64,000 nt of DNA from Salipiger thiooxidans (lineage in GTDB: Bacteria; Pseudomonadota; Alphaproteobacteria; Rhodobacterales; Rhodobacteraceae), in assembly GCF_900102075.1 (NCBI RefSeq), contig NZ_FNAV01000005.1, forward strand, positions 1-64,000, given 5' to 3'. The translations under genes were made by a program, and so were the position numbers. The stretch's first letter is position 1. Each line of letters starts with the position of its first letter. Of the stretch, positions 45,264 to 54,877 are shown piece after piece. The notes under the pieces were generated by a model. That model was given only the letters and a program-made list of their open reading frames with translations. It was not told the DNA's origin and searched no databases.

Positions 45264-48200
45264 ATGGCAACCATAACCGTGGGCACCAGTGCCCAGCTCG
45301 CCCAAGCCCTGAGCGAGGTCTCATCTGGTGACACCATCGTCCTGGCAGACGGCAACTACGGGAACATGACGATCGCGACGGACTTCCCGTCGAACGTGAC
45401 GATTACCGCGGCAAACCCGCTTGGTGCCGCGTTCGGAAGCCTCTCGGTCACGGGAAGCAATCTGACCTTCGACGGTGTTTCGTTGACCGGTCGCCTGGTC
45501 GTATCCGATGCGCAGCACGTTGCGATCGTGAACTCGAAACTCGGATCCTGGTCTGATGTGCGCTACAGTCAGGATATCACGCTGAAAGGCAATGACGTTC
45601 CGGGCAGCATTCAAATCGATACGGTTGATACGTTCGATCTTTCCGACAACATTATCGGTCGTGTGCCGGGGGGCATCAACGATGACCTCGTCCGGATCGT
45701 GGGGAAAACGTTCAACGGAACCATCGAGAACAACACGCTCGAGGACGCGGCGCCCCAAAAATACCCTGACGGCACCTACACTCATGCCGACGGGATCCAG
45801 TTCCTCGCCCGCGGCGCGGACTGGCCGCATGACATCGCGATCCGGGGCAACCTGATCTACGACGATCCGTCGACCGGCGACAGTTCTCTCTGGATGCAGC
45901 CGCTCGCCATCGGCGGCTACAACATCCTGATCGAGGAAAACCTGATCATGGGCGGGACACCGAACACGATCATCGTTGCCAACTCCTCGGGCGGCATCGA
46001 AGTGCTCAACAACACCGTCCTGCCTTGGCCCGGCGGCGGCGGCGGCATCATTCGTGTCAACTCGACCACGAGCGGCGTTGTCGTCGACGGAAACGTGGCC
46101 GCGGGAATCCTTAACCAGGGCAACGCGATTGTCGGCGACAACTACGTCTATTCGATCAGTTCCGGTGCGGCGGACTATTTCGGCAAGATCCTCTCGGGTG
46201 ACGGTCTCGACTGGCAGGACTACGTTCCCGTCTCCGGTTCCGCCATCGATTTCGGCTCCGGCTACGGTGCTCAGGAGCGTCTCCTCTACCTGCTCGAGAA
46301 CGGCTGGACGCCCTTTGAAGGCGGAACCGAAGAGCCCGTCGTCGAGGAGCCGACTGTCGAGGAGCCGACTGTCGAAGAGCCCACCGTCGAAGAGCCGACT
46401 GTCGAGGAGCCGACTGTCGAAGAGCCCACCGTCGAAGAGCCCGGTGCGGAAAAACCCGCAGAAACGCCGAACGTCGAAGAACCCGGTGTGCAAGAGCCCG
46501 CCACCCCGACCGATGCGAGTGTCGTTCTTGCCTCGGCCGGGATGCACCAGATCAACGGCGCTGGCGACGTGATTGAGATGGCGCCCGACGCAGGCTGGGA
46601 CGTCGCCGAGGGGACGATCCGCTTCAGCTTCAACGCGGATACGGTTTCGGGGCGCAGCGGTCTGGTGTCGCGTGACGCCTATGGCGATGGCGCGCATTTC
46701 ACCTCCTACATCCAGAACGGAACACTATGCGTCCGCTTCCAGGACGCCGGTGTTGACACGACGCTGACGTTCAGCGGCATCGAGGCCGGGACCGACTACG
46801 AGGTCACAACCTGCTTCGGGCCGGACGGCATCATCCTGTTCCTGAACGGCGAGCAAGTTGCTTCGAGCGGAAACGCCGCAAGCCTCGAGGGCAATGGCCA
46901 GTACCTCCAGATCGGTGCGAACGGCTGGGCCAGCGAATCCGGCTCGGCGGGCTTCACCGACATCCTCGATGGCAGCATCGGCGAGGTCACCATCACGGAC
47001 ACCGCGATGACCGCGGCAGAACTTGATGCGATGCTCGAAGGTTCGGAAGAACCGGCGGTCGAGACCCCGACGGAAGAGCCGACGGAGACCCCTACCGAAG
47101 AGCCGACAAAAGAGCCGGTCGAGACCCCGACCGAAGAGCCGGTTGAGACCCCAACCGAAGAACCTGTCGACGCTACGGAGGTCACGCTGGTCCCTGGCAT
47201 GGTCGACATGTCCAGTGCGGGGGACGTCATCGAATGGGCGCCGGACCACGGCTTCAACGCGGCGGAAGGCACGATCAGCTTCAGCTTCGAGGCCGACACC
47301 GTCTCGGGCCGCTACGGCCTGCTTTCGCAGGACGCTTACGGCAACGGTGATCACTTCAGCGCCTATATCGAGAACGGCGACCTGAACATCCGCTTCCAGA
47401 CCGACGATGGCGAATCCGTCCTGAAAGCCGACGTCGCAGCGGGCACGCTCTACGACGTGTCGATCGATTACGGCAGCGACGGCATCGACCTCTTCGTGGA
47501 CGGCGCTCTCGTGGCGGAAAGCGACTTCGTCGCGGACCTGACGGCGAGCGGCCAGTACACCCAGGTCGGCGCGCTCGGCTGGGCGAGTGCGGACGGTGCG
47601 TCGGGCTTCACGAACGTCTTTGACGGGCGGATCGGCGAGGTCACGTTCGGAACCGCTACGGACGGAGTGGACGACTCGCTGGAAGGTGGGGCGACGCCGC
47701 CGCTGCTCGACGACATGCTGTACTACCTGGAGGGTGGAGACATCTCGAAGCCGGCAGATGTGACCGAGTTCGATCCGGGCGACGTCCTTGACCTGACCGA
47801 GGCCACCATCGCCTTCACCTTCGAGGCGGACCAGGTGTGGAACCCGGGCGGGTTGGTGAGCCGTGACGCCTCCGGAAACGGCGATCACTTCACGAGCTAC
47901 ATTGAGAACGGCAATCTCTACGCACGTTTCCAGAACGACGAAGGCAGCAAGACGCTGTCCACGTCGGTCACGGAGGGTGTCGAACATTCGGTGCAGATGA
48001 CGTTCAATGGCAGCGTCGTCACTCTCGCCATGGATGGCGAAATCGTCGATCAGGCCGACTTCGACGCGAGCTGGGAAAACAATGGCAACTTCATTCAGGT
48101 TGGCGCCAATGGCTGGGCCAGCCGGCAGGGGACTGCCGGGTTCGCCGACGTCTTCGACGGGTCGATCACCGACGTAATGATCTTCAATTCGGCGATGACC

Positions 48201-48323
48201 CCGGACGAACTCAGCGTGCTCGACACGGTCGACGTGGCTGCAGAGGCCGACATGCTGGTGCTCAACGCCGAGCTTGCGGACTCGTCGCAGAGCCTGCTGT
48301 TCTGGGACGACATCCTGGGCTGA
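45264..48323 (+). CDS. Large beta-helix lyase-like protein with three LamG-like domains
   Basis: 1019 residues. Residues 1-350 are a right-handed beta-helix closely similar to the protein at 37,863 (shared FDTVDTFDIS-type, IIGRVPGGINDDL, PDGTYTHADGIQF, NLIYDDPSTGD and WMQPLAIGG segments). An acidic linker of VEEPT repeats spans about 352-420. Three concanavalin/LamG-like modules follow at about 421-591, 637-805 and 820-1000 (each with a variant of VSGRSGLVSRDAYGDG, HFTSYIENG and QVGANGWAS), the first two separated by an ETPTEEP linker. There is no N-terminal signal peptide, and the C-terminus (NAELADSSQSLLFWDDILG) looks like a type I secretion tail. It probably binds and cleaves the EPS outside the cell. 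Confidence 0.78.
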   Translation: MATITVGTSAQLAQALSEVSSGDTIVLADGNYGNMTIATDFPSNVTITAANPLGAAFGSLSVTGSNLTFDGVSLTGRLVVSDAQHVAIVNSKLGSWSDVRYSQDITLKGNDVPGSIQIDTVDTFDLSDNIIGRVPGGINDDLVRIVGKTFNGTIENNTLEDAAPQKYPDGTYTHADGIQFLARGADWPHDIAIRGNLIYDDPSTGDSSLWMQPLAIGGYNILIEENLIMGGTPNTIIVANSSGGIEVLNNTVLPWPGGGGGIIRVNSTTSGVVVDGNVAAGILNQGNAIVGDNYVYSISSGAADYFGKILSGDGLDWQDYVPVSGSAIDFGSGYGAQERLLYLLENGWTPFEGGTEEPVVEEPTVEEPTVEEPTVEEPTVEEPTVEEPTVEEPGAEKPAETPNVEEPGVQEPATPTDASVVLASAGMHQINGAGDVIEMAPDAGWDVAEGTIRFSFNADTVSGRSGLVSRDAYGDGAHFTSYIQNGTLCVRFQDAGVDTTLTFSGIEAGTDYEVTTCFGPDGIILFLNGEQVASSGNAASLEGNGQYLQIGANGWASESGSAGFTDILDGSIGEVTITDTAMTAAELDAMLEGSEEPAVETPTEEPTETPTEEPTKEPVETPTEEPVETPTEEPVDATEVTLVPGMVDMSSAGDVIEWAPDHGFNAAEGTISFSFEADTVSGRYGLLSQDAYGNGDHFSAYIENGDLNIRFQTDDGESVLKADVAAGTLYDVSIDYGSDGIDLFVDGALVAESDFVADLTASGQYTQVGALGWASADGASGFTNVFDGRIGEVTFGTATDGVDDSLEGGATPPLLDDMLYYLEGGDISKPADVTEFDPGDVLDLTEATIAFTFEADQVWNPGGLVSRDASGNGDHFTSYIENGNLYARFQNDEGSKTLSTSVTEGVEHSVQMTFNGSVVTLAMDGEIVDQADFDASWENNGNFIQVGANGWASRQGTAGFADVFDGSITDVMIFNSAMTPDELSVLDTVDVAAEADMLVLNAELADSSQSLLFWDDILG
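46338..46443 (+). repeat. 15-bp coding repeats (VEEPT linker)
   Basis: Units of GTCGAGGAGCCGACT and close variants (GTCGAAGAGCCCACC) follow one another about seven times, encoding VEEPT. The alternating variants suggest expansion by slippage or unequal recombination. A second Glu/Pro/Thr repeat (TEEPTETP and variants) lies at about 47,065-47,165. Confidence 0.85.
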
Positions 48324-48335
48324 GCTTGCCAACAG

Positions 48336-48372
48336 GATCCCCTGCTCTATCGAAGGATCGACGGAGCAGGGG
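48336..48372 (+). other. Hairpin after the large lyase-like gene
   Basis: CCCCTGCTC (48,336-48,344) pairs with GAGCAGGGG (48,364-48,372) around a 19-base loop. No T-run follows, so it is likely an mRNA 3' structure rather than a terminator by itself. Confidence 0.5.
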
Positions 48373-48392
48373 CACAACAGAGTTTTCAGCGG

Positions 48393-48430
48393 GGGCGGTT
48401 CGCGTTAGCGAGCCGCCCTCGTTTCGTCTC
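48393..48430 (+). terminator. Rho-independent terminator
   Basis: GGGCGGTTCGC (48,393-48,403) pairs with GCGAGCCGCCC (48,408-48,418) with one G-U pair and loop GTTA, followed by TCGTTTCGTCT. Located 70 bp after the large lyase-like gene. Confidence 0.7.
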
Positions 48431-48795
48431 TGTCGGAATACACCTCCAAATGCTGGACCTGGGCCGCCTCGCAAAGCGCGGCATCTTCATTGTCCAGACG
48501 CCCTGCGAAGGCCGGAAAGACCATAAAACATTGACGGGTCCGGGCTCCTCGCGTAGCGTTTCGGAGCGATCCCGCACATCGGAGTCGTTGCTTTGTTTTG
48601 CCTGATATCGCTTCGGCGAAAGTTCATTTTGTAGATCCCGAGTGTCCGGATGGCCCGCAAGGTCCGCTTCGGCGTTGCCGGCACGGGACATGTGTTACCG
48701 GAATTGCCAACCATGCTTTTCACCTCCGAAATTCATGAAATGGGTCTCCCCGACGGGCGGCTCGGAGCATTGGTGCGCTGCCGCGAGTGCCCGCT
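48431..48795. other. Intergenic, 365 bp
   Basis: No gene or repeat recognised between the terminator and the next glycosyltransferase. It should contain the promoter for the 48.8-51.3 kb pair. Confidence 0.35.
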
Positions 48796-49761
48796 ATGAG
48801 CGGAGCCGACCTGTGCATCATCATCCCCGTCTATAACCGTGCCGCGACCGTCGGACGTGCCATCGCCAGTCTGAAGTGCGCCGGTCCCAATCCGATCGAG
48901 GTCGTCGTGGTCGATGATGGCTCGAGCGATGACAGTGCCCAGGCTGCCCGCGCGGCGCTGGCGCTCAACCCCGATCTGCGGGGGCGGGTGATCACACAGA
49001 CCAACGCCGGACCGGGAGCCGCGCGAAACACCGGGGCCGCGGCCACGGATGCTCGCTACCTCGCGTTTCTCGACAGCGACGACTACTGGCTGCCCGGGGC
49101 GCTGGACGCGCTCGTCGAGGCGATCCGCACGGCGGAAGCTCCGGCGCTGATCTTCCTCAAGACCGTGGATGCCGCGGATGGCGACACCCTCGCGACCGGT
49201 TCCGAGCCGATGACCGCTCGCAGCCATTCGGGCTTTCTCGAAGCGGTCGAAAGGGATCCGGGCACGCGCTACGGCTCGTGCAATGTCGCGGTCCGCGCCG
49301 ATGTCTTTGCCGGCCTTGGCGGTTACGCCACGGACATCCGCTGTTCCGAGGACACCGACCTCTTCCTCCGCGCCGCCGCCGCCGGGCCGTGCATGGTTCT
49401 CGGGGGGCGCCCGCTTGTGGTGCATCACGTTGGCCGCGGCGACAGCCTCACCTCGAATTTCCCCTCCGTCCTCGAAGGGTTCGAACGCATGCTGCGCGCG
49501 GAGGGGGAGGGGCGCTATCCCTGTCTCCCGGGGGACGCCGACGCCAAGGCCCGGTTCCTCGGCAAATGCACTGCGCATACCATCCGCGAAGCCTTTGTCG
49601 CCGGCCGCCCAGCGAAAGGCTACCGGCTGCTCTTGCGGCACACCGGGCTTCTGGTCCGGGCGCAGAGCTGGCACTGGCTGATGCGACTGCCGATTTTCCC
49701 CCTGCTTTCGCTGATCCGGCCACAGTCCTACCCGATGCGGTGGGCGGCGGGCCGGGACTGA
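48796..49761 (+). CDS. GT2-family glycosyltransferase
   Basis: 321 residues from the ATG at 48,796 (a GTG nine bases earlier is also possible). GT-A landmarks: LCIIIPVYNRAATVGRAIAS, VVVVDDGSSDDSAQAA, GPGAARNTGAAATDARYLAF followed by the metal motif LDSDDYW, and IRCSEDTDLFLRAAA. Adds a sugar to the EPS unit. The flippase gene follows after 21 bp. Confidence 0.87.
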   Translation: MSGADLCIIIPVYNRAATVGRAIASLKCAGPNPIEVVVVDDGSSDDSAQAARAALALNPDLRGRVITQTNAGPGAARNTGAAATDARYLAFLDSDDYWLPGALDALVEAIRTAEAPALIFLKTVDAADGDTLATGSEPMTARSHSGFLEAVERDPGTRYGSCNVAVRADVFAGLGGYATDIRCSEDTDLFLRAAAAGPCMVLGGRPLVVHHVGRGDSLTSNFPSVLEGFERMLRAEGEGRYPCLPGDADAKARFLGKCTAHTIREAFVAGRPAKGYRLLLRHTGLLVRAQSWHWLMRLPIFPLLSLIRPQSYPMRWAAGRD

Positions 49762-49782
49762 GAAAGCGTACAGGACAAGTTC

Positions 49783-51318
49783 ATGACACTGGTTCCCCCC
49801 CGCAAACTGCGTGTGCTGGTCAATTCCGCGAGTGGCATTGGCACGGTGTTGGTCAACGTCATCTTCGTCTTCTGGCTCTACCAGTATCTGCTCGCGCGCG
49901 TGCCGGCCGAAGAGTTCGCGATCTACCCGCTGATTTCGATGCTCCTGCTGCTGGTGCCCTTCATCATCTCGTCCTACGCCAGCGCCCTCAGCCGGTCGGT
50001 GATCACCGCCTATTCCGAGGGCCGACCGGACGAGGTGATGCGGTTGCACTCCTCTCTGGTCTTCGCCCTCATGGGGTTCATCGCGGTGCTGCTGCTGGTC
50101 GGTAGCATCGGGGCCATGCACATCGACTGGTTCCTGAGCATCGACCCCGAGATGCTTGGCAAGGCGAAGATCATGGCGCTACTCGTGCTGATCGAGCTGT
50201 CGCTCACGGTTTTCGTGGTGCCCTTCACCATCGCCTACGAGGTCCGGCAGATCTTTTTCCTGCGCGACGCGATCAACGTTGGGCTCAATCTGCTGAAGAT
50301 CTGCCTGACCTTCGCCTTCCTCTTCGGCGTGAGCACCAGCGTCGTTTGGGTGCCGCTCGCCTCCTGCCTGACGGCCGGGGCTGCCGCAGTCATCAACATC
50401 ATCGTGGCGCAGCGGATTCTGCCGGAGTTTCGCCCCGCGCTGCATCGCTTCAGCCTTGCAGCAGTGCGGGACATGCTGTCCTTCGGATTCTGGACCACGC
50501 TGGGCGGCGTCGCACTATTCATCCATCAGGGCGCGGCGATCTTCCTGTTGAATCTCTTCGGCACCCCGCAACAGGTCAACGGCTTCTTCATCGGCACGAT
50601 CTTCGAACGCCGCATGACGAGCGTCATGGGCATGGCGCTGGCGCCGATCCAGCCGGTCATGGTGGCGATGGCGGCGCAGGGCAACCTGCCGCAGCTGGGC
50701 AAGACTTACGCGCGGGGCGGGCGCTATGCGCTGTGGTTGAGCATGGCCATCGGTACCCCCGGTATCGTCTACGCGCAGGAGTTTATCACACTCTACCTCG
50801 GGCCGGATCACGCGGCGACCGGTCAGGTGATGCAGATCATGTTCCTGACCTTCCCCTTCGCCTACGCCTCGGGCCTGCTGTCGCGCGTGGTCATCGCGCT
50901 GGGCGAGTTGCGGAGCTTCTTCCTGCACGCGGTGTTGTCCGGGCTCGCGATCGCCGCCGGGGTGTTCCTCGTGCTGACCCTGACCGACTACGGGCTCCTC
51001 GGAGTCGCGCTTGCGGTTCTGGCGGTGCACATCATCTGGCAGCTCGGGGTGTTCTGGCCGATGGGGCTGAAGCTCACCGGGTTGCGCTGGTCGGAGTTCC
51101 TGCGCGACACGGTCGTGAAAGGCCTGCTTCCATCACTTGGTGGGCTCTGCATCTGGTTGCCGCTGAAATACGCTGGCCTCGCCGACGGCTGGGCCGGGTT
51201 CCTGTCCTGCGGATTCTTGGGAGGGCTCGCCTATTGCGCCACGGTGGCGCTGTTCTGCCTGACGCGCGAGGAGCGCTCGCAACTGTCGGCACGGGTCAGG
51301 GCGCGGCGCGCGACCTGA
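49783..51318 (+). CDS. Wzx-like polysaccharide flippase
   Basis: 511 residues with about twelve to fourteen membrane helices (IGTVLVNVIFVFWLYQYLLA, YPLISMLLLLVPFIISSYAS, FGFWTTLGGVALFIHQGAAI, VFLVLTLTDYGLLGVALAVL). The layout matches the MATE/MviN/Wzx exporters and a polysaccharide biosynthesis C-terminal domain. It moves lipid-linked repeat units across the inner membrane. Converges on a glycosyltransferase 16 bp away. Confidence 0.85.
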   Translation: MTLVPPRKLRVLVNSASGIGTVLVNVIFVFWLYQYLLARVPAEEFAIYPLISMLLLLVPFIISSYASALSRSVITAYSEGRPDEVMRLHSSLVFALMGFIAVLLLVGSIGAMHIDWFLSIDPEMLGKAKIMALLVLIELSLTVFVVPFTIAYEVRQIFFLRDAINVGLNLLKICLTFAFLFGVSTSVVWVPLASCLTAGAAAVINIIVAQRILPEFRPALHRFSLAAVRDMLSFGFWTTLGGVALFIHQGAAIFLLNLFGTPQQVNGFFIGTIFERRMTSVMGMALAPIQPVMVAMAAQGNLPQLGKTYARGGRYALWLSMAIGTPGIVYAQEFITLYLGPDHAATGQVMQIMFLTFPFAYASGLLSRVVIALGELRSFFLHAVLSGLAIAAGVFLVLTLTDYGLLGVALAVLAVHIIWQLGVFWPMGLKLTGLRWSEFLRDTVVKGLLPSLGGLCIWLPLKYAGLADGWAGFLSCGFLGGLAYCATVALFCLTREERSQLSARVRARRAT

Positions 51319-51334
51319 CCCGGACCTTCGAAAT

Positions 51335-52273
51335 TCAGCTCGGGCGGATCCGGTCGGCGAGCACGAGTTTCAGCTCGCCGCCGAGGATCCGCCAGTGCCG
51401 TCGCATCCAGCCGAGCGCAACCGCCGTTGCACGGGCCCGCTGCGGTACAGGCATCGGGGTAACGAGCGCTGCGCGCAGGTAGCCGAGCCCGAGCCGGATA
51501 TTGGTCGCCGGGAACCGTTTGCCGCGCTTGGGATCGAACCATGCGGCGAGCTTGCGCTCGACCTCGGTGCCGCTCGAGGCAGTCTTCTCGGCCGAGATGA
51601 CCGACCCCTCGTCGTGGCTGCGGCGCAGGAACAGCGGCCGCTCGATCTCGAGAAAGTCGCCCTTCAGCGCCAGCTCTACCAGAAGAAGGTGATCCGAACG
51701 CGGCCAGTTCGAGATCAGACTGCTGGTCTCGAGCGCGCTGCGGCGGATGAGGCCGAAGACCGGAAAGCACATATGGATGAGCGACGAGGTGTGGTCGCCG
51801 GGTCCGATCAGCTCGTCGAGCCGGGTGGCGGGCGCCTGGCCGCCGCGGCGCATGGCGGCATCATAGAGCCCCAGCGGCGCGCCTTCCTGGTCGATGAGGA
51901 GTGTCTGGGGATAGGCGAGCGCGGCCCGGCCCGCGCTATCATTCTCGAGCGCGGCGGTGGTTTCCGCCAGGAAATCCGGCGCGAGCATGTCGTCGTAGGC
52001 TGCCCATTTGAAGTAGCGCCCGGTGGTCTCGTGAAAGACGTAGTTGAAGTTCCCTGCGGCGCCGATGTTGCTGGCGTGGCGCACGTAGCGCACCCGGGGG
52101 TCCTTGGCGCAGAACTCTCTGGCGATCTCGGCGGTGCGGTCGGTCGAGGCGTTGTCGGCGATCAGCAACTCGAAATCCTCGAAACTCTGCTCAAGGATCG
52201 AGGTGATGGCGCAGGCGAGGTATTTTTCCCCGTTCCAGACGGGCAGGCCGATAGAGACCAATGGCTTCGTCAT
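51335..52273 (-). CDS. GT2-family glycosyltransferase
   Basis: 312 residues. It has LVSIGLPVWNGEKYLACAIT, FELLIADNASTDRTAEIARE, NIGAAGNFNYVFHETTGRYF and the metal motif WAAYDDMLAPDFL. The variant DD in place of DxD is common in this subfamily. Likely in the same transcription unit as the kinase and Wzz genes upstream. Confidence 0.86.
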   Translation of the reverse strand: MTKPLVSIGLPVWNGEKYLACAITSILEQSFEDFELLIADNASTDRTAEIAREFCAKDPRVRYVRHASNIGAAGNFNYVFHETTGRYFKWAAYDDMLAPDFLAETTAALENDSAGRAALAYPQTLLIDQEGAPLGLYDAAMRRGGQAPATRLDELIGPGDHTSSLIHMCFPVFGLIRRSALETSSLISNWPRSDHLLLVELALKGDFLEIERPLFLRRSHDEGSVISAEKTASSGTEVERKLAAWFDPKRGKRFPATNIRLGLGYLRAALVTPMPVPQRARATAVALGWMRRHWRILGGELKLVLADRIRPS

Positions 52274-52366
52274 GATGGCAACCTATGAATTCAAGTCAAA
52301 ATGCGTCTTTCATAACGATCCAAGGGGGACGCAACGGAATTGTCGCGACTCCGGTGCGCGGATCGC

Positions 52367-53161
52367 TCAGTGATAGTCGTAGTTCGAGTGCTCGATGCCA
52401 AAGCGGCACTTGTTGAGTACGACGCCCGCGATGTTGCAGTGCTGGGACAGCTCGCGCTCGGTGGCGTCGATCTCGGCGATGGTCGTCTGCTCGGCCGCGC
52501 CGACGATGATGACGCAGTCCATCAGGTGGGCTGCCGCCATGGCATCGTCGCTGACGAAGAAGGGCGGGGAGTCGAAGAGCATGATGTCCGGCGCGAACGT
52601 GCGCTCGATCTCGTCGATGCAATCGCGGGCGCGCGAGGACTTGAGCAGCTCAGAATCCCGGTTGTGCCCCTTTGCGCTGGCCGACACCGCAAGGTTTCCG
52701 CCGATCCGGTACATCTGTTCGGCGGCGGTGACCCCGCCTGACAGCAGTTCCGTCACGTCGTGTTCGGGGCGCAGCCCGAGGGCGCGACCCAACCCGGAAC
52801 GGGGCTGGTCGAGGTCCATGAGCACGCTGCGACGTTCCACCTGACGCTGGATCGCCAGCGCCAGCCCTGCGCTCACCGTGGTCTTGCCACAGCCCGGCGT
52901 CGGCGAGGTGATCATCACCCGCTTCCAGCTGTTCTTCTGCGCAAGCTCGAGCAGCCGGGTACGCAGCAGGTCAAGCGCGGCGCGGGCAGGGCCGCGCGTG
53001 TTCACCGCGATGCGGTTGCGCTCCAGATGCTTGGGGTCGGGGGTGAACGAGGCGAGCGCGTCCCAAGCCTGTGTCTTGTCGGTGGGAAGGCGGATGCCCG
53101 GGGCGATGCCCGCGGTGCGTTGCTGCCGTGCCTGTGCGATTGCCGCCTGTAGCTTGTCCAT
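52367..53161 (-). CDS. BY-type tyrosine kinase / CpsD-like EPS regulator
   Basis: 264 residues, a stand-alone cytoplasmic kinase. Walker A VMITSPTPGCGKTTVSAGLA, Walker A' SVLMDLDQPRSGLG and Walker B DIMLFDSPPFFVSDDA match BY-kinases. The C-terminal tyrosine cluster is minimal (SNYDYH, two tyrosines), so autophosphorylation control may be weak. It works with the Wzz protein encoded 54 bp upstream to set chain length and export. Confidence 0.87.
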   Translation of the reverse strand: MDKLQAAIAQARQQRTAGIAPGIRLPTDKTQAWDALASFTPDPKHLERNRIAVNTRGPARAALDLLRTRLLELAQKNSWKRVMITSPTPGCGKTTVSAGLALAIQRQVERRSVLMDLDQPRSGLGRALGLRPEHDVTELLSGGVTAAEQMYRIGGNLAVSASAKGHNRDSELLKSSRARDCIDEIERTFAPDIMLFDSPPFFVSDDAMAAAHLMDCVIIVGAAEQTTIAEIDATERELSQHCNIAGVVLNKCRFGIEHSNYDYH

Positions 53162-53215
53162 CTCGTGTCCTCTCTGTCTTTGTGCACCGTTGCGAAGCGA
53201 TGGGCGATTGGCCCC

Positions 53216-54754
53216 TCAGAGCTTCGCGTGGGCCATGATCTTTTCGGCGAGCTGTTCCAGCGGCAGAAGCTGCTGGTCGACCGCCAGCAGCCCTGTAACC
53301 AGCGCCAGGACGATCATCGCCAGTGCGGCGACACCATACCGTCGCCGTCCCCATCCCCAGGACTTGCGGGGAGGCTCCACGAAGGGCAGCGTGCCTAGCG
53401 GCGTGATGCCGAGCTTCTTGGTCAGTTCAGACGGCTGCCGGATCTTCGGATGCAGGAATTCGAGCAGCAGGACCATCGCCGCGCCAAGGAACAGGCCTGC
53501 GGCCACCGCGCCCGCGGCGATCATCAGGCGCCGCGGCTTGGCGGGTTTGGTCGGGATGTCCGCCCGCTCGATGACCGAGAGACGCTGGCCCTTCGACATC
53601 ACCTCGATGCGCTCGCCGGTGGCGGCCTGCGAGAGCCGCGATACCGCGGTGTCGTACTGAATCTGGACGTTGTCCCGGTCGCGCTCCATGGCATTGAGCG
53701 TGATCGCGTTCGAGGGCGTCTGTTCGATGTTCTCGCGAAGAGCCCCGATCTCGACTTCGAGCCCGTCCGCCAGCGTCTCGAGCGAGTTCAGCTGGCTGTC
53801 GATCTCGACCAGCTGCGCCCTGAAGACAGATTCGCGCGGGTTGGTGCCGTCTTCGGGCTCGGTGGCAGCCCCGGCGAGTTCCGCCTCGAGCCGGTTGACC
53901 CGGTTCTGCAGGGCGACAACCTTGGGATTGGTGGTGCTGAACACCGCCAGCGCCTCGCGCAGTTCGGACTGGAGGGCGCGCAGTTCCTGCTCCTCGGGGC
54001 TGAGCGGGCGCTGCTGGACGAGATCGGCGCGGCCCGTGGACTCGAAGAGATCCACCAGCCGCCGTCGCTGTTCGCCCAGCTGGCTGATCTCGCGCTGTGT
54101 CTGGGCGAGCCGTTCCTGAAGTTGTGACTGGCGGCTCAGGCGGTATTCCTGGGTCTCGGGCAGCGCGTCCACGTTCTCGTTCTTGAAGTCGAGGATGCGC
54201 TTGTCGGAAATGCTGAGCTCTTCGCCGAGACGGGCGACCTCGTTCTTGAAGAAGGTCAGCGTGTCCGCGGCAACCTCGGTCCGGAAGGCTGCGTCCTGAC
54301 CGAGGGCGCGGGTCACCAGCTCGTTGACAATGCCCGCCGCCGCGGCGCCGCTCGAGGCCTCGGCCGAGATCGTCGCCGTGGTCACACGGCCGCGGCCACC
54401 GGCGAGGTAGATGTCGATCCGGTCCCGCATCGACTCCACGATCTCGTCCGGCTGCATGTCGGGCTGATCGGCGTAGAGATCGAACTTGTGCGCAAGGTCG
54501 AGCAGGTTCTCCCGGGTCATCAGGCGCTGCTGGATGATCTGGATCTGTTCGGTCAGGTCGGTGCTGACGGTCGAGGTCGCAAGCGTGGTGGGAATCTGGG
54601 AGTTCTCCACCAACAGGATGGCTTGTGCCCTGTAGACCGTCGGCAGCGTCTTGATCAGGATAAAGCCTGCCAACATCGCGGCGAAGAGCATTGCCAGGAA
54701 GATCGGCAGCCGGGTCCAGAAAATGCGGAGATAGAACTTTGGGTCAAGAAACAT
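53216..54754 (-). CDS. Wzz/Gum-type chain-length determinant (polysaccharide co-polymerase)
   Basis: 512 residues from the ATG at 54,754. The N-terminal Wzz domain has a membrane helix (LPIFLAMLFAAMLAGFILIK) and YRAQAILLVENSQIPTTLAT. A long coiled-coil periplasmic region spans about 170-390 (RLGEELSISDKRILDFKNEN, ELRALQSELREALAVFST). A helix at about 420-445 is followed by a short cytoplasmic part and a third helix (GVAALAMIVLALVTGLLAVD), unlike the usual two-helix layout. The kinase domain is separate (next gene). A TTG-initiated extension upstream lacks support. Confidence 0.87.
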   Translation of the reverse strand: MFLDPKFYLRIFWTRLPIFLAMLFAAMLAGFILIKTLPTVYRAQAILLVENSQIPTTLATSTVSTDLTEQIQIIQQRLMTRENLLDLAHKFDLYADQPDMQPDEIVESMRDRIDIYLAGGRGRVTTATISAEASSGAAAAGIVNELVTRALGQDAAFRTEVAADTLTFFKNEVARLGEELSISDKRILDFKNENVDALPETQEYRLSRQSQLQERLAQTQREISQLGEQRRRLVDLFESTGRADLVQQRPLSPEEQELRALQSELREALAVFSTTNPKVVALQNRVNRLEAELAGAATEPEDGTNPRESVFRAQLVEIDSQLNSLETLADGLEVEIGALRENIEQTPSNAITLNAMERDRDNVQIQYDTAVSRLSQAATGERIEVMSKGQRLSVIERADIPTKPAKPRRLMIAAGAVAAGLFLGAAMVLLLEFLHPKIRQPSELTKKLGITPLGTLPFVEPPRKSWGWGRRRYGVAALAMIVLALVTGLLAVDQQLLPLEQLAEKIMAHAKL

Positions 54755-54877
54755 GGTGGGCTGTCCGGCAATAACTCGGATCGAATCCAAAAGTCACAAA
54801 TGTGATCCGGGCTGAAGCATAGCACAGATCGGAAGGACGCGGGTGTCCTTTGGGGGGACGGGATGGGCCAACTCTGC

